A stretch of DNA of 44,276 bases, from positions 1 to 44,276 of the forward strand of contig CAIUHP010000062.1 of NCBI GenBank assembly GCA_903899015.1, in the 5' to 3' direction. The translations under genes were made by a program, and so were the position numbers. This document shows, piece after piece, positions 8,624 to 17,334 of the stretch (position 1 is the stretch's first letter; each line of letters starts with the position of its first letter). Origin of the DNA: an uncultured Armatimonadota bacterium (lineage in GTDB: Bacteria; Armatimonadota; Fimbriimonadia; Fimbriimonadales; Fimbriimonadaceae). The notes beneath the pieces were generated by a model. It had not been told where the DNA came from, made no database searches, and saw only the letters and a list, made by a program, of their open reading frames with translations.

Positions 8624-9871
8624 ATGAGTTTGAATCCCCACAGAACGATCGCCGAATTGAAGGAGCTTCGTGCTCTGACAGCAGACGAGAATGGTGCTCT
8701 ACGAGTTGCCTGGACGGACACGTGGCTGAAAGCACGAGAATGGTTTGCCGAAAAACTTATCGGACTCCCAGTTACGCAACACTACGATGCAGCCGGAAAC
8801 AACTGGATCACGCTTCCAGGAACCTCTAGTGACACTCTTGTGATCGGCAGTCACCTGGACTCGGTTCCAAATGGGGGCTGGCTAGATGGATCACTTGGGG
8901 TTTTAGCCGGACTGGAGATACTTCGCCGAATATCGGCGGAATGGGAAGAGCGACCACCCATAACTATCCAACTGGTTGACTGGGCGGACGAAGAGGGCGC
9001 TCGATTTGGCCGTAGCCTTTTCGGATCCTCCGCATTTGCTGGCACCTCCACGATTGAAGCCGACCGTGGACGTCAGGATCGGGACGGCATCACTCTAGAA
9101 GCCGCGATGCTTCGTTGCGGCTTTGATATCCAACTCATTGATAAGGCTGTTTCTGGCCAAGAGAACGTCAAGGCATATCTTGAGCTGCACATCGAACAGG
9201 GACCAATATTGGAAAGAATGGAGCTTCCTTTAGCAGTGGTGAAAGGCACCAAAGGAGTCGAGAGACACCATATTGTGTTTCATGGACAGGAAGCGCATTC
9301 GGGTTCCACGCCGATGAATGCGCGGCACGATGCTTTAGCAGCTGCTGCAAAGCTGGCGCTTGAGGTCTACCCTATTGCGCAAAAGCACCCGGATGCGGTT
9401 TGTACGGTGGGAAGCTTGAAGACCTTTCCAGGCATCGTCACGGCAATTGTTGGACGGTGTGAAATGACGCTCGATCAACGTGATCTTGAACCCAAAGTTC
9501 TAGCAACCATGTTGGCCGAGGCCAAGGAAGCGAGTCATAGGTTTGCCGCAGAATTTGGATGCACGGTCGAGTGGTCAAAGATTTGGAGCATCGAACCTGA
9601 GCCCTTCGATCCGACGTTGATGCAATTTTGCGCTGAGAGTATTCAGGAAGTCACGGATTCACCCGTACAGCTTCCTTCGGGGCCCTTGCATGATGCCGCC
9701 GAAGTATCGCGAGCAGGCATTCCGACGGTTATGATGTTCGTCCAATCGCTTTACGGCATCAGTCATAACAAAATCGAGGACACCGACGAAACTCACCTTG
9801 AACTTGCCGTTCAAGCCATGGATCGACTTGCCTCGAAGACTATGAATTGGATTGCGGAAGGTTGCGAATAG
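8624..9871 (+). CDS. N-carbamoyl-beta-alanine amidohydrolase (M20 family)
   Basis: A 415-residue metal-dependent amidase of the M20/allantoate amidohydrolase family. Metal-binding motifs are in order: GSHLDSVPNGG, DGSLGVLAG, DEEGARFG, ELHIEQGP and, near the C-terminus, GISHNKIED. In the pyrimidine pathway it releases CO2 and ammonia from N-carbamoyl-beta-alanine or N-carbamoyl-3-aminoisobutyrate, giving beta-amino acids. Sequence alone does not separate beta-ureidopropionase from allantoate or L-carbamoylase enzymes; the position after dihydropyrimidinase makes beta-ureidopropionase the best call. A strong AGAGGAAG ribosome site precedes ATG at 8624, and the gap to the previous gene is 18 bp. 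Confidence 0.85.
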   Translation: MSLNPHRTIAELKELRALTADENGALRVAWTDTWLKAREWFAEKLIGLPVTQHYDAAGNNWITLPGTSSDTLVIGSHLDSVPNGGWLDGSLGVLAGLEILRRISAEWEERPPITIQLVDWADEEGARFGRSLFGSSAFAGTSTIEADRGRQDRDGITLEAAMLRCGFDIQLIDKAVSGQENVKAYLELHIEQGPILERMELPLAVVKGTKGVERHHIVFHGQEAHSGSTPMNARHDALAAAAKLALEVYPIAQKHPDAVCTVGSLKTFPGIVTAIVGRCEMTLDQRDLEPKVLATMLAEAKEASHRFAAEFGCTVEWSKIWSIEPEPFDPTLMQFCAESIQEVTDSPVQLPSGPLHDAAEVSRAGIPTVMMFVQSLYGISHNKIEDTDETHLELAVQAMDRLASKTMNWIAEGCE

Positions 9872-9873
9872 CC

Positions 9874-11373
9874 ATGCCTGAACTGAAAACTATTCATCAC
9901 TGGATCAACGGAAAGCTTCAGGCGTCGCAATCTGGTCGCACCTCTCCCGTCTGGAATCCTGCCACGGGAAATCAGCAAGCTTGGGTTGGACTTGCAGACT
10001 GCTCTGAGGTCGACAGCGCCGTTCAATCATCGAAGGATGCTTTTCTGCTTTGGCGGTCAACTCCCCTTTCCCGCAGAACCGAGATCTTGTTCAAGTTCAG
10101 AGAGTTGGTGGATGCCAACCGGCGCGAGATTGCCGACTTACTCACCTTGGAACACGGAAAGACGACGGCCGACGCGTTGGGTGAGGTAGCAAGAGGGCTT
10201 GAAAACATTGAATTTGCCTGCGGAGTCTCCAGTCATCTGAAAGGGGGCTACTCCGAACAAGCGAGCCGAGGCGTGGATGTTTACCAAATACGTCAGCCCT
10301 TGGGCGTCGTGGCAGGCATCACTCCGTTCAACTTCCCCGCCATGGTGCCCATGTGGATGTTTGCCAATGCGATTGCATGCGGCAACACCTTCCTGCTGAA
10401 ACCATCGGAGCGAGATCCGTCGGTAAGCCTCCTTCTTGCCGAACTTCTTCAGCGGGCCGGACTTCCGGACGGTGTCTTCAATGTTGTCCATGGAGATAAG
10501 GTTGCCGTTGACCGGCTACTTTCCCATCCCGATATTCAGGCAGTGAGCTTTGTCGGTTCCACGCCCATCGCACGTGAGGTTTATCAAAAGGCAACTCAAA
10601 ATGGCAAGCGTGTTCAGGCTCTTGGTGGGGCGAAAAACCACATGCTTGTTCTTCCTGACGCAGATATCGAAATGGCAGCCGACGCTGCCATTTCGGCCGC
10701 CTTTGGTTCAGCAGGAGAGCGATGTATGGCGATTTCGGTTGTCGTCGCGGTAGGAGACGTTGCCGAACCTATCATCGAGGCCATCAAAGCACGCATCTCA
10801 AAAATCAAAGTGGGATCAGGCGGCGAGCCAGGTACCGAAATGGGGCCGGTTATCTCTCCTGAGCACCGTAACCGAATTTTGAATCACCTCGAAGATGCAG
10901 TCAAGCAAGGCGCTCGACTTGCCGTCGATGGTCGAGAGGATGCTGCCACTTCCGGTCCAGGATTTTTCGTCGGTTGCTCGTTAATTGATGGAATGAAGCC
11001 GGGTATGCGGTGCTACGACGAAGAGATTTTTGGACCCGTATTAGGAATTGTTCGGGTCTCAAGTTATCGAGAAGGCTTGGACATGATCAACAGTTGCCCG
11101 TTCGGCAACGGTACGGCAATCTTCACCCGAGATGGCGGGGCAGCCCGCCAGTTTCAATCCGAAGTTGAAGTTGGAATGGTTGGGATCAACGTTCCGATTC
11201 CAGTCCCCGTTTCCTACTACAGTTTCGGGGGATGGAAGTCTTCCCTGTTCGGTGACCTTCACATGTATGGCCCAGAAGGTATTCAGTTCTATACTCGATC
11301 CAAAGTTGTCACCAGCCGATGGCCCGATGCCGGAACAAGCTCCGTCGATCTTGGTTTCCCCCAGGTCCGATAG
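9874..11373 (+). CDS. mmsA: CoA-acylating methylmalonate-semialdehyde dehydrogenase
   Basis: A 499-residue aldehyde dehydrogenase of the MmsA/IolA branch, which oxidises malonate and methylmalonate semialdehyde with NAD and CoA to acetyl-CoA or propionyl-CoA plus CO2. Seen are the NAD-binding FVGSTPIAREVY segment, the catalytic Cys284 in GERCM, and EEIFGPVL near residue 390. The general-base Glu of ordinary ALDHs is replaced in the LGGAKNHM region, as is usual for MmsA. It completes the operon 2 bp after the hydrolase. The in-frame codon at 9847 lies inside the upstream gene, so ATG at 9874 is used. Valine or inositol breakdown are other roles of this family, but the context is pyrimidine. 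Confidence 0.92.
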   Translation: MPELKTIHHWINGKLQASQSGRTSPVWNPATGNQQAWVGLADCSEVDSAVQSSKDAFLLWRSTPLSRRTEILFKFRELVDANRREIADLLTLEHGKTTADALGEVARGLENIEFACGVSSHLKGGYSEQASRGVDVYQIRQPLGVVAGITPFNFPAMVPMWMFANAIACGNTFLLKPSERDPSVSLLLAELLQRAGLPDGVFNVVHGDKVAVDRLLSHPDIQAVSFVGSTPIAREVYQKATQNGKRVQALGGAKNHMLVLPDADIEMAADAAISAAFGSAGERCMAISVVVAVGDVAEPIIEAIKARISKIKVGSGGEPGTEMGPVISPEHRNRILNHLEDAVKQGARLAVDGREDAATSGPGFFVGCSLIDGMKPGMRCYDEEIFGPVLGIVRVSSYREGLDMINSCPFGNGTAIFTRDGGAARQFQSEVEVGMVGINVPIPVPVSYYSFGGWKSSLFGDLHMYGPEGIQFYTRSKVVTSRWPDAGTSSVDLGFPQVR

Positions 11374-11388
11374 CTCATCTTCCCGTAG

Positions 11389-12180
11389 CTACCAACCGAT
11401 CGACGATCTGCAAAAGATAACGGCAGGATAGGTTGAAAGGAACGCCCAAAAGAAACTGTTGAGGCCCATAAACACGGCCGCGAACAGGTGGAAAAGGCCA
11501 GCGCTTATGAGGGCAATCCACCAGTAAGGGCCAGGAGCGAATAGCCCAAAAGTGAACAGGCACTCAAAGAGGATGACGAACCAAGCCATGCCGTAACAAG
11601 GAATGGGGGCCCTCTTGAGCTTCTCGCCAATCTTGCGGACTCCGTATAGCTTCGTCACGGCAACCGAATGAATCGCGTTTCCACTTCGCCAAGTCTTTGA
11701 TCGCAGTTTCTCGATGCCGGCCACGAAATACGATTGGCAGACCATCGTTGCGAGGAATATAAGGACAATTCCCCTCGCAGCTTCTGTCCCCACTAGGAGG
11801 CCAAGAGCACATGAGCTGAAGACGATGTTTGTCATCTGGTCAGAACCGTCGAGGCCGTAGGGACTTCTGAGACTCAAGATGACTCCTGTAAGGGCAATCA
11901 GGACGGTACATGAGATGCTGGTGCTCATAAACATGAGCGAAAGACTCGCAAGCAGCCTGACGACCAAGATTCCAATCGTCATTCGATATTCAAAAAGCAC
12001 CTGAAGGATCGGCTTGACTCGGGAATCCATGAGAATGGGAGAACGGGTCAAGACAATATCGGGCGAAAGCAACCCTGGCCGCCGCAGAATCGTACGCTTC
12101 ACGAGCATCTCGGCGCTTCCTAGCATGACTCCAATCGATGCGAGTCGAAGGGTCCATTCAAAGATCACGGATGTTGTCAT
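11389..12180 (-). CDS. HTTM-family (SdpB-like) polytopic membrane protein
   Basis: The 263 residues are mostly hydrophobic, with about six membrane helices. The segment YFVAGIEKLRS-x3-WRSGNA near residues 150-170 and the preceding SPYGLDGSDQM loop match the HTTM (horizontally transferred transmembrane) family shared by vitamin K-dependent gamma-carboxylase-like proteins and SdpB. In Bacillus, SdpB works with SdpA to mature the secreted toxin SdpC. Here it is the last gene of a three-gene operon: its ATG overlaps the preceding stop by 4 bp, and that preceding gene is SdpA-sized. It ends 15 bp from mmsA, tail to tail. The HTTM assignment is moderately safe; the function is inferred from context. 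Confidence 0.65.
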   Translation of the reverse strand: MTTSVIFEWTLRLASIGVMLGSAEMLVKRTILRRPGLLSPDIVLTRSPILMDSRVKPILQVLFEYRMTIGILVVRLLASLSLMFMSTSISCTVLIALTGVILSLRSPYGLDGSDQMTNIVFSSCALGLLVGTEAARGIVLIFLATMVCQSYFVAGIEKLRSKTWRSGNAIHSVAVTKLYGVRKIGEKLKRAPIPCYGMAWFVILFECLFTFGLFAPGPYWWIALISAGLFHLFAAVFMGLNSFFWAFLSTYPAVIFCRSSIGW

Positions 12181-12692
12181 AAGGGATGCTCGTGCGAATT
12201 AAACATGACGAACGGCTCTTTCCCCGTTCCTGGCTCTTCTGCCATGAGCAAGAACTGAGTGGCTTCCGCCGCGTAGGGCCTCGGAACCGAGCTCACGTAG
12301 TCGAGTAAAACGATGTACGGAACGGAGAGAACGAGATGGTCGGGCTTGACGTCCTGAGCAGACTGCATCAGCGCGGTGATAATGTCGAACAGCGCTTTCT
12401 TTTCACGCTTACCCGGATTCCAGAGCCAGTCAACTGCCGTTCGCGGAGTGCAAAGCTGGATCTCTCTCCAGGCGGTATGACCACCACTTTGCAACCGGTC
12501 CCGGTACAGCAAAGAATAATCCCAAATGCCTGGTGTTGGAGCGAAGAAGTTCCAATAGGGAATGACCCCGAACGGATCGAAGGCTCGTATCGCCTTTTCT
12601 CCAATCGACTTTCTTTGGCAGTAAGCACTGAGACACCAGTACCCGCCGAGAAAAGTCGCTAATGATGATTCAAGCAGGGTCATTTCTTTCAA
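12177..12692 (-). CDS. SdpA-like partner of HTTM protein (FFAP/YRD motif)
   Basis: A 171-residue protein with one N-terminal hydrophobic segment (about residues 6-25) and a soluble, probably extracytoplasmic remainder. The central stretch YWNFFAPTPGIWDYSLLYRD is the kind of P-x-W-x-FF-x-P motif that marks SdpA-type and HTTM-associated small proteins. SdpA of Bacillus is similar in size (about 158 residues) and also pairs with an HTTM protein. It sits 10 bp after the upstream gene and overlaps the HTTM gene by 4 bp, so all three are surely co-translated. I recognise the motif pattern but cannot verify family membership from sequence alone. Confidence 0.6.
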   Translation of the reverse strand: MKEMTLLESSLATFLGGYWCLSAYCQRKSIGEKAIRAFDPFGVIPYWNFFAPTPGIWDYSLLYRDRLQSGGHTAWREIQLCTPRTAVDWLWNPGKREKKALFDIITALMQSAQDVKPDHLVLSVPYIVLLDYVSSVPRPYAAEATQFLLMAEEPGTGKEPFVMFNSHEHPL

Positions 12693-12702
12693 AGCTCCTT
12701 TT

Positions 12703-13557
12703 TTAGTAGTGGATTAACGTTCGCCCCAAAAGGATCGACGTTCGCATCTGAAGGAGGGCGTTCGCGGTGCCAACTGGACCGAGCGCGGCAATGGCATCAG
12801 GAGATATTTCGGTGCTGTACCGACGATCCGATCCCGTGATCGCGTAGGTTGCAGCAACAATTGCGACTTCGACCACCACCGCAACGGTAAGCAGGAGGAC
12901 CGAACAGGCGACGTCTCCCGGACCATAGCCAACGTTGATTTCTGCCATCTCCTCAGGGATAAGTTTCAGAGCAGCAATTTCTGCCGGGGTCAGATTGGGC
13001 TGATTGTAGACAGCATAGACATCTAAGCCAGCTTCAACGTGGGGATGATGGAATTCGATCCATTGGAGACCATCTTCCAGCAAGTTGCCACCATTAAACG
13101 GAAGAACGATCACTCCGACCTCGAGATCGCCGGGAAGAGTGATGTTCTCAACCAATGTTTTGCCACCGTAACGGAGTTCTGCAATGATTGGAGCACGCGT
13201 CGTTTTACTGACCGCCTCTTCAAGTGAGAACCGTTTTCGATCGGCAAAAAGATCGAGAACCTTTCGAGCAACTCGCCGATCGGAGCCATCGTTCTTGGAA
13301 ACCGCCATCTCGATTTCTTTGAGAAGGCCGCTACCAGGATGCGCAAAGAACACAGTGATTGTTCCCGCCAATGCCAATTGCTGATCGGGCAAAACGTTGG
13401 TTGGACGATAGTGGTGAATGGCGACTTTGCGGTGTCGCGGCACTCGCCGAGCGCGCTCAGCGCTAGCTCGGTGAATCATTTCAATGTCGGAGGATAGGTG
13501 TTTCATCACGTTAAGTACCGTATCACACGTATCCTTCGCGGCCGACTTTCCCAGCAA
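12703..13557 (-). CDS. candidate precursor/cargo protein of HTTM operon
   Basis: First gene of the HTTM operon; no family recognised. Read from TTG at 13557 it has 284 residues; from ATG at 13506 it has 267. A TAAATT box eight bases before the TTG weakly favours the longer form. The N-terminus is basic and lacks a signal peptide. Residues 40-210 look soluble with strand-rich segments. One long hydrophobic segment (about 218-241, after GYGPGDVACS) precedes a polar C-terminal tail of about 40 residues. One long hydrophobic segment near the end is the layout of SdpC, whose excised hydrophobic core is the toxin; SdpC, however, has a signal peptide. A cargo role is inference. Confidence 0.5.
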   Translation of the reverse strand: MLGKSAAKDTCDTVLNVMKHLSSDIEMIHRASAERARRVPRHRKVAIHHYRPTNVLPDQQLALAGTITVFFAHPGSGLLKEIEMAVSKNDGSDRRVARKVLDLFADRKRFSLEEAVSKTTRAPIIAELRYGGKTLVENITLPGDLEVGVIVLPFNGGNLLEDGLQWIEFHHPHVEAGLDVYAVYNQPNLTPAEIAALKLIPEEMAEINVGYGPGDVACSVLLLTVAVVVEVAIVAATYAITGSDRRYSTEISPDAIAALGPVGTANALLQMRTSILLGRTLIHY

Positions 13558-13740
13558 TATTCGCCAATTTATATGACTTTATGCCCACTAAGATGACATT
13601 TCTTTACTTCTATATTTGTCACGTTGTTGTCACGGTAAGCTCAGCAAAGAGGCCGGAGGTTGTTTGATTGTTGGGATCGAATGAAGAGCGAAGACCCTCC
13701 GATTTCTTCCGCTCACTTCTTTGTCGCAATCAAAAACTGC

Positions 13741-13746
13741 TAGCCT
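13741..13746 (+). promoter_or_regulatory. possible -10 box before aminotransferase
   Basis: TAGCCT five bases before ATG at 13752, with no Shine-Dalgarno sequence. Spacing fits a leaderless start; weak on its own. Confidence 0.3.
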
Positions 13747-13751
13747 TAGAT

Positions 13752-15038
13752 ATGTCCGAAACCGCGCGTAAACATAAGGAGTTTCTCTTCCCTGCCGTTG
13801 CTACCTATTACAAGGAGCCTATGGCGATCAGCCATGGAGAGGGGATGCATGTTTGGGATGAAGAGGGAAACAAGTACCTTGACTTCTTTGGAGGTGTCCT
13901 CACCGTCAGTGTTGGACATGCCAATCCGAATGTTGTAAAAGCCGAAGTCGAGCAGATCAGCAAATTGCAGCATTCGACCACCCTCTATGCGAACAAGAAC
14001 CTTTCGGACTTGGCCGAGAAGGTTGCGGAAATCACGCCTGGAGACCTGAAAAAGAGCTTCCTGACAAGCACCGGAACGGAAGCAGACGACACGGCCATTC
14101 TAGCTGCGAAGATGCATACGAACCGTCAGGAGATAGTCGTTCTCCGTCACAGTTATGCAGGTCGGTCGGCAACCGCACTTTCGTCGATGGGGCATGCACC
14201 TTGGCGCCCTGTGGCCTCTCAAGTAGCAGGCTTCGTGCATGCTCACGCACCTTATTGCTATCGCTGCCCATTTGGACTTCAATATCCCAGTTGCGGAATT
14301 CGATGCGCGGAAGACATCGAAGAGTTGATCCAGACCACGACAACCGGCGAGATTGCGGCATTTATGGCGGAGCCGATTTTAGGAGTTGGTGGATTTATCG
14401 TCCCGCCCCCAGGCTATTTTGAGAGAGCGGTTGAGATCACCAAGGCCCACGGCGGTTTATTTATTGCTGACGAGGTTCAAACGGGCTGGGGTCGGACAGG
14501 CGATAAGTGGTTTGGCATCGAACACTGGGACGTCGAACCCGATATTCTGACTTCGGCTAAGGGAATGGCAAATGGCGCCCCAATCGGCCTCACCATTGCG
14601 AAATCTGAAATCGCAGACAGCTTCAAGGGGCTGACCTTCTCAACTTTCGGTGGAAACCCGGTTTCTTGTGCGGCCGCTCTTGCGGTGATTAAAGAAATCG
14701 AAGACAAAGATCTTCTTCACAACGCAAAAGTAACCGGCGACTATTTCCGAATGAAGCTTGAGGAGCTCAAGGATAAGCACGAGATTATCGGCGATGTTCG
14801 CGGAATGGGCTTGATGCAAGGCATCGAAGTCGTCATAGATAAAGCTTCTAAAGTTCCCGCACCTCAATATGTAGCGCAAGTCTTCGAAGAGTCGAGAAAG
14901 CAACGCGTTTTAATTGGCAAGGGCGGACTTTACGGCAACGTTATCAGACTCGGACCGCCGCTCATTGCTACAAAATCAGATATTGATGAGTTAATTGCTG
15001 CGCTGGATATCGCGTTTGCAGCCGTTAAGACCGCCTAG
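13752..15038 (+). CDS. class III PLP aminotransferase, probably beta-alanine/3-aminoisobutyrate
   Basis: A 428-residue fold-type I aminotransferase. The PLP lysine is K270 in LTSAKGMANGAP, preceded by the cofactor-binding DEVQTGWGRTG motif. The sequence resembles the AGXT2 (alanine-glyoxylate 2)/beta-alanine-pyruvate group rather than acetylornithine enzymes. In this neighbourhood it would take the amino group from beta-alanine or 3-aminoisobutyrate, supplying semialdehydes to MmsA and so completing pyrimidine breakdown. It is separated from that operon by three opposite-strand genes. The longer in-frame start at 13668 adds residues unlike the family, so ATG at 13752 is preferred. GABA or other omega-amino acids are alternative substrates. 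Confidence 0.82.
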   Translation: MSETARKHKEFLFPAVATYYKEPMAISHGEGMHVWDEEGNKYLDFFGGVLTVSVGHANPNVVKAEVEQISKLQHSTTLYANKNLSDLAEKVAEITPGDLKKSFLTSTGTEADDTAILAAKMHTNRQEIVVLRHSYAGRSATALSSMGHAPWRPVASQVAGFVHAHAPYCYRCPFGLQYPSCGIRCAEDIEELIQTTTTGEIAAFMAEPILGVGGFIVPPPGYFERAVEITKAHGGLFIADEVQTGWGRTGDKWFGIEHWDVEPDILTSAKGMANGAPIGLTIAKSEIADSFKGLTFSTFGGNPVSCAAALAVIKEIEDKDLLHNAKVTGDYFRMKLEELKDKHEIIGDVRGMGLMQGIEVVIDKASKVPAPQYVAQVFEESRKQRVLIGKGGLYGNVIRLGPPLIATKSDIDELIAALDIAFAAVKTA

Positions 15039-15052
15039 CGCACCGGACATAA

Positions 15053-15090
15053 AAAGGCAGGAGGCGGGAAATTTCCGCACTCCTGCCTTT
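15053..15090. terminator. bidirectional intrinsic terminator
   Basis: AAAGGCAGGAG at 15053 pairs with CTCCTGCCTTT at 15080-15090, with an inner GCGG/CCGC stem. It is flanked by A-rich sequence on the left and TTTATTAA on the right. It lies between two convergent genes and can serve both. Confidence 0.85.
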
Positions 15091-15105
15091 ATTAATTGGG
15101 AGGGG

Positions 15106-15852
15106 TTAGGGATAAACGACTTTGAAGAGAGCGGGATTAATAGTGCCCGACACTTTCACGGTCGAATCCCAAGTTGTAACGACTTCAACGGGTTCTTTGC
15201 TTACCGATGGGAAGATGAATCGCTGGGTAGTTACATATCGAACCACGTCGCCAGCGTCGTTCACGTAAATCTCAAAAGTACCGGCTGCCGCCTTCGTCGC
15301 GTCTTCTCTATAGTCACCGGCAATTTTTTGAACTTGTACGTCACCAATCTTGACTTGTCCTTGGTACTTCAATGTCGCCCACTGAGACTTGAGCCGCTTG
15401 AGCCTCGATGGGTGCGAAATCGCGATGTCGAGAATAGGGTTCAGGTCACCTAAACTAAATTCAGCGGCCATGTAAAGGTCCGAGATTTTCTGGTCGTTTC
15501 CGTTTTGAGAAACCAGCTCTCGATGCCGAGGCCCACCGAGAATCCTTTCCGGATTGTCATAGGAGAAAATTTTCCCATCACTGGTAAGTAGCCAGGTTGC
15601 TGCCTTGGATCCAAGTCGTTCTTGACGCAGATAAATCTTGGACGGTCGCTCATATTGAAGGTCAGACACGATATTAATGGTCACACCTTGAGCAGATTGA
15701 GTCATTTTGATGGAGCCAGAAACCGATTGAGCCTCCGCGTAATGCGTCAAAACTTTTGAAAGTACTTGAGAAGCTGAAGTCTTAGGGGTTCCCGTTGGTT
15801 CCTGAAGAGTCACGAGGTTCAGAGTTAGAACAGCAATTGCCAGGGTCATCAT
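15106..15852 (-). CDS. LolA-like/DUF2092 exported protein
   Basis: A 248-residue protein with a short signal peptide (residues 1-17). The body resembles outer-membrane lipoprotein carrier LolA and DUF2092: a helix with HYAEAQSVSGSIKM, then repeated strand segments (DLQYERPSKIYLRQER, TWLLTSDGKIFSYD) typical of the half-barrel that shields lipid. It probably acts in the periplasm as a lipid- or lipoprotein-binding carrier or envelope stress sensor. No LolB or LolCDE genes are nearby, and whether it truly carries lipoproteins is unknown. It is transcribed toward the shared terminator at 15053-15090. Confidence 0.65.
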   Translation of the reverse strand: MMTLAIAVLTLNLVTLQEPTGTPKTSASQVLSKVLTHYAEAQSVSGSIKMTQSAQGVTINIVSDLQYERPSKIYLRQERLGSKAATWLLTSDGKIFSYDNPERILGGPRHRELVSQNGNDQKISDLYMAAEFSLGDLNPILDIAISHPSRLKRLKSQWATLKYQGQVKIGDVQVQKIAGDYREDATKAAAGTFEIYVNDAGDVVRYVTTQRFIFPSVSKEPVEVVTTWDSTVKVSGTINPALFKVVYP

Positions 15853-15862
15853 CTTTCAGTCC

Positions 15863-16405
15863 TTAGGATTTTCTCCATTCGATATCGTTGACGTTTCGGG
15901 AATGGTTCGCGGTTCGTGCGGCGGTGAAAAGCCAATCGGAGAGGCGGTTCAACAACAGCCTTGCCTCGATGCTCACCGATTCTTCTTCATGGTGCCACAA
16001 AACGGCCCTCTCGGCTCGTCGACAAACGCTTCGGGCCATGTGGAGGTGCCCCGCGAGCGGGCTTCCTCCGGGAAGTATAAAAGCCTTTAGCTCGGGCAGA
16101 ACCTCGGTTTGCTTGTCGATCGATTCTTCCAACTCTTCAATATGCTGAGTCCGAATTAGCTTAACGTCAAACTTTCCGCCCGCTGGCGATGCCAATTCAG
16201 CTCCTAAATCAAATAACCACGATTGAATCTTCTCAAGCAAGGTGTCTAGTGGGTCGCCGTTTGCGTAGAGCCTCGCTATGCCAATCGAAGCATTGAGTTC
16301 ATCAACCTCGCCAATAGCGTGAATTCGGCGCGAGTACTTTGAAACACGGTCTCCACCATACAAACCAGTCGTCCCGTCGTCACCTGTCTTCGTGTAGATC
16401 TTCAA
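15863..16405 (-). CDS. cob(I)alamin adenosyltransferase, PduO type
   Basis: The 180 residues match PduO/MMAB ATP:cob(I)alamin adenosyltransferases, which make coenzyme B12. The N-terminal ATP-binding motif is TKTGDDGTTGLYGG, followed by GEVDELNASIG. The C-terminal RAERAVLW and LNRLSDWLFTAAR helices carry family-conserved Arg and Asp/Asn residues. It overlaps the upstream glycosyltransferase start by 4 bp (16402-16405), so the two are co-translated. The product would support methylmalonyl-CoA mutase, which would use propionyl-CoA formed by MmsA; no mutase gene is in the window. Confidence 0.9.
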   Translation of the reverse strand: MKIYTKTGDDGTTGLYGGDRVSKYSRRIHAIGEVDELNASIGIARLYANGDPLDTLLEKIQSWLFDLGAELASPAGGKFDVKLIRTQHIEELEESIDKQTEVLPELKAFILPGGSPLAGHLHMARSVCRRAERAVLWHHEEESVSIEARLLLNRLSDWLFTAARTANHSRNVNDIEWRKS

Positions 16406-17154
16406 GACCGGTCTCCCAGTACCTTGATGGCGAACTTGGGCAGGTTCTTAACCTTTGCAAACTTAGACGGGTTCAGCAGAAGTCTCCACATCCATTCTAA
16501 ATGAATGGCTTGCATGACCTTAGGGGCTCGCTTTGTTTTGCCACTAAAGACGTCGAACGAACCACCTACTCCTACTGCCACTTTAGCTTGAATAATTGGA
16601 CGAGTGGACTGAATAAAGCGTTCTTGGCGCGGCATGCCCAATGCTACGAACAAAACATCGGGCTGAGCGGCGGCAATTGCTTGCGCGATTTTCAACTCGT
16701 CCTCGGCCTTGAAGTAGCCGTGATGGGTTCCGACGATGTTGCAGCCAGGATATTTTTCGGTCAGCTTTTGGCCCGCGAGTTCCGCTATTCCAGGTTCAGC
16801 GCCTAAGAAATAGATTCGATAGCCCTTTTGAGCACTGAGCGCGCAGACCTTCTCAACGATGTCCACTCCGCTGACTCGTTCTTTGATGGATGAACCTTTT
16901 CGCTTGGCTGCCCAAAGCACGCCTGCTCCATCCGGAGTAGCCAAATCAGCTTGGGAAATAAGGTTTCGGAAACCTTCGTCTTGTTGGGCAATGATGATGC
17001 CGTTTGCATCTGCCGTTACTACAAGGTGCGTACCACCTTCCTGAATGAAATTCTCAATTCGATTCAGAGCTTGATCCATCGAAACTTGATCGATCGGAAC
17101 ACCTAGAATTGTTACACAATTGCGAGCCCCAGCCCCCTGTCCCATGCTGGCCAT
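16402..17154 (-). CDS. WecG/TagA/CpsF family glycosyltransferase
   Basis: The 250 residues show the GT26 family hallmarks: TPDGAGVLWAAKRKG near residue 74, GVDIVEKV, and later VALGMPRQERFI. Members transfer ManNAc or ManNAcA (or related sugars) to a lipid-linked acceptor in making teichoic acid, enterobacterial common antigen or exopolysaccharide. It acts at the cytoplasmic face of the membrane. The actual sugar cannot be told from sequence. A second ATG three codons in is possible. It is operonic with the downstream adenosyltransferase, with no obvious functional link. Confidence 0.88.
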   Translation of the reverse strand: MASMGQGAGARNCVTILGVPIDQVSMDQALNRIENFIQEGGTHLVVTADANGIIIAQQDEGFRNLISQADLATPDGAGVLWAAKRKGSSIKERVSGVDIVEKVCALSAQKGYRIYFLGAEPGIAELAGQKLTEKYPGCNIVGTHHGYFKAEDELKIAQAIAAAQPDVLFVALGMPRQERFIQSTRPIIQAKVAVGVGGSFDVFSGKTKRAPKVMQAIHLEWMWRLLLNPSKFAKVKNLPKFAIKVLGDRS

Positions 17155-17320
17155 CGTCCAGACATTTTACATGGTTCCGACGTTCGTAAAACGGTTATGA
17201 AAGACTTAAAGCCACCTTCGCTCGTCTTCCCCTTGGCAACCACAAGCATTCTGGAGTGCGATTCTGGAGAAGTGGTTCTAAATCCCTCTAGCATTAGAAA
17301 TGTTAGGGACTCCAAATAAG

Positions 17321-17326
17321 TAGAAT
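17321..17326 (+). promoter_or_regulatory. probable -10 box of sdhB-like gene
   Basis: TAGAAT eight bases before ATG at 17335 with no Shine-Dalgarno sequence between, consistent with a leaderless transcript. Confidence 0.4.
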
Positions 17327-17334
17327 AGATAAAT

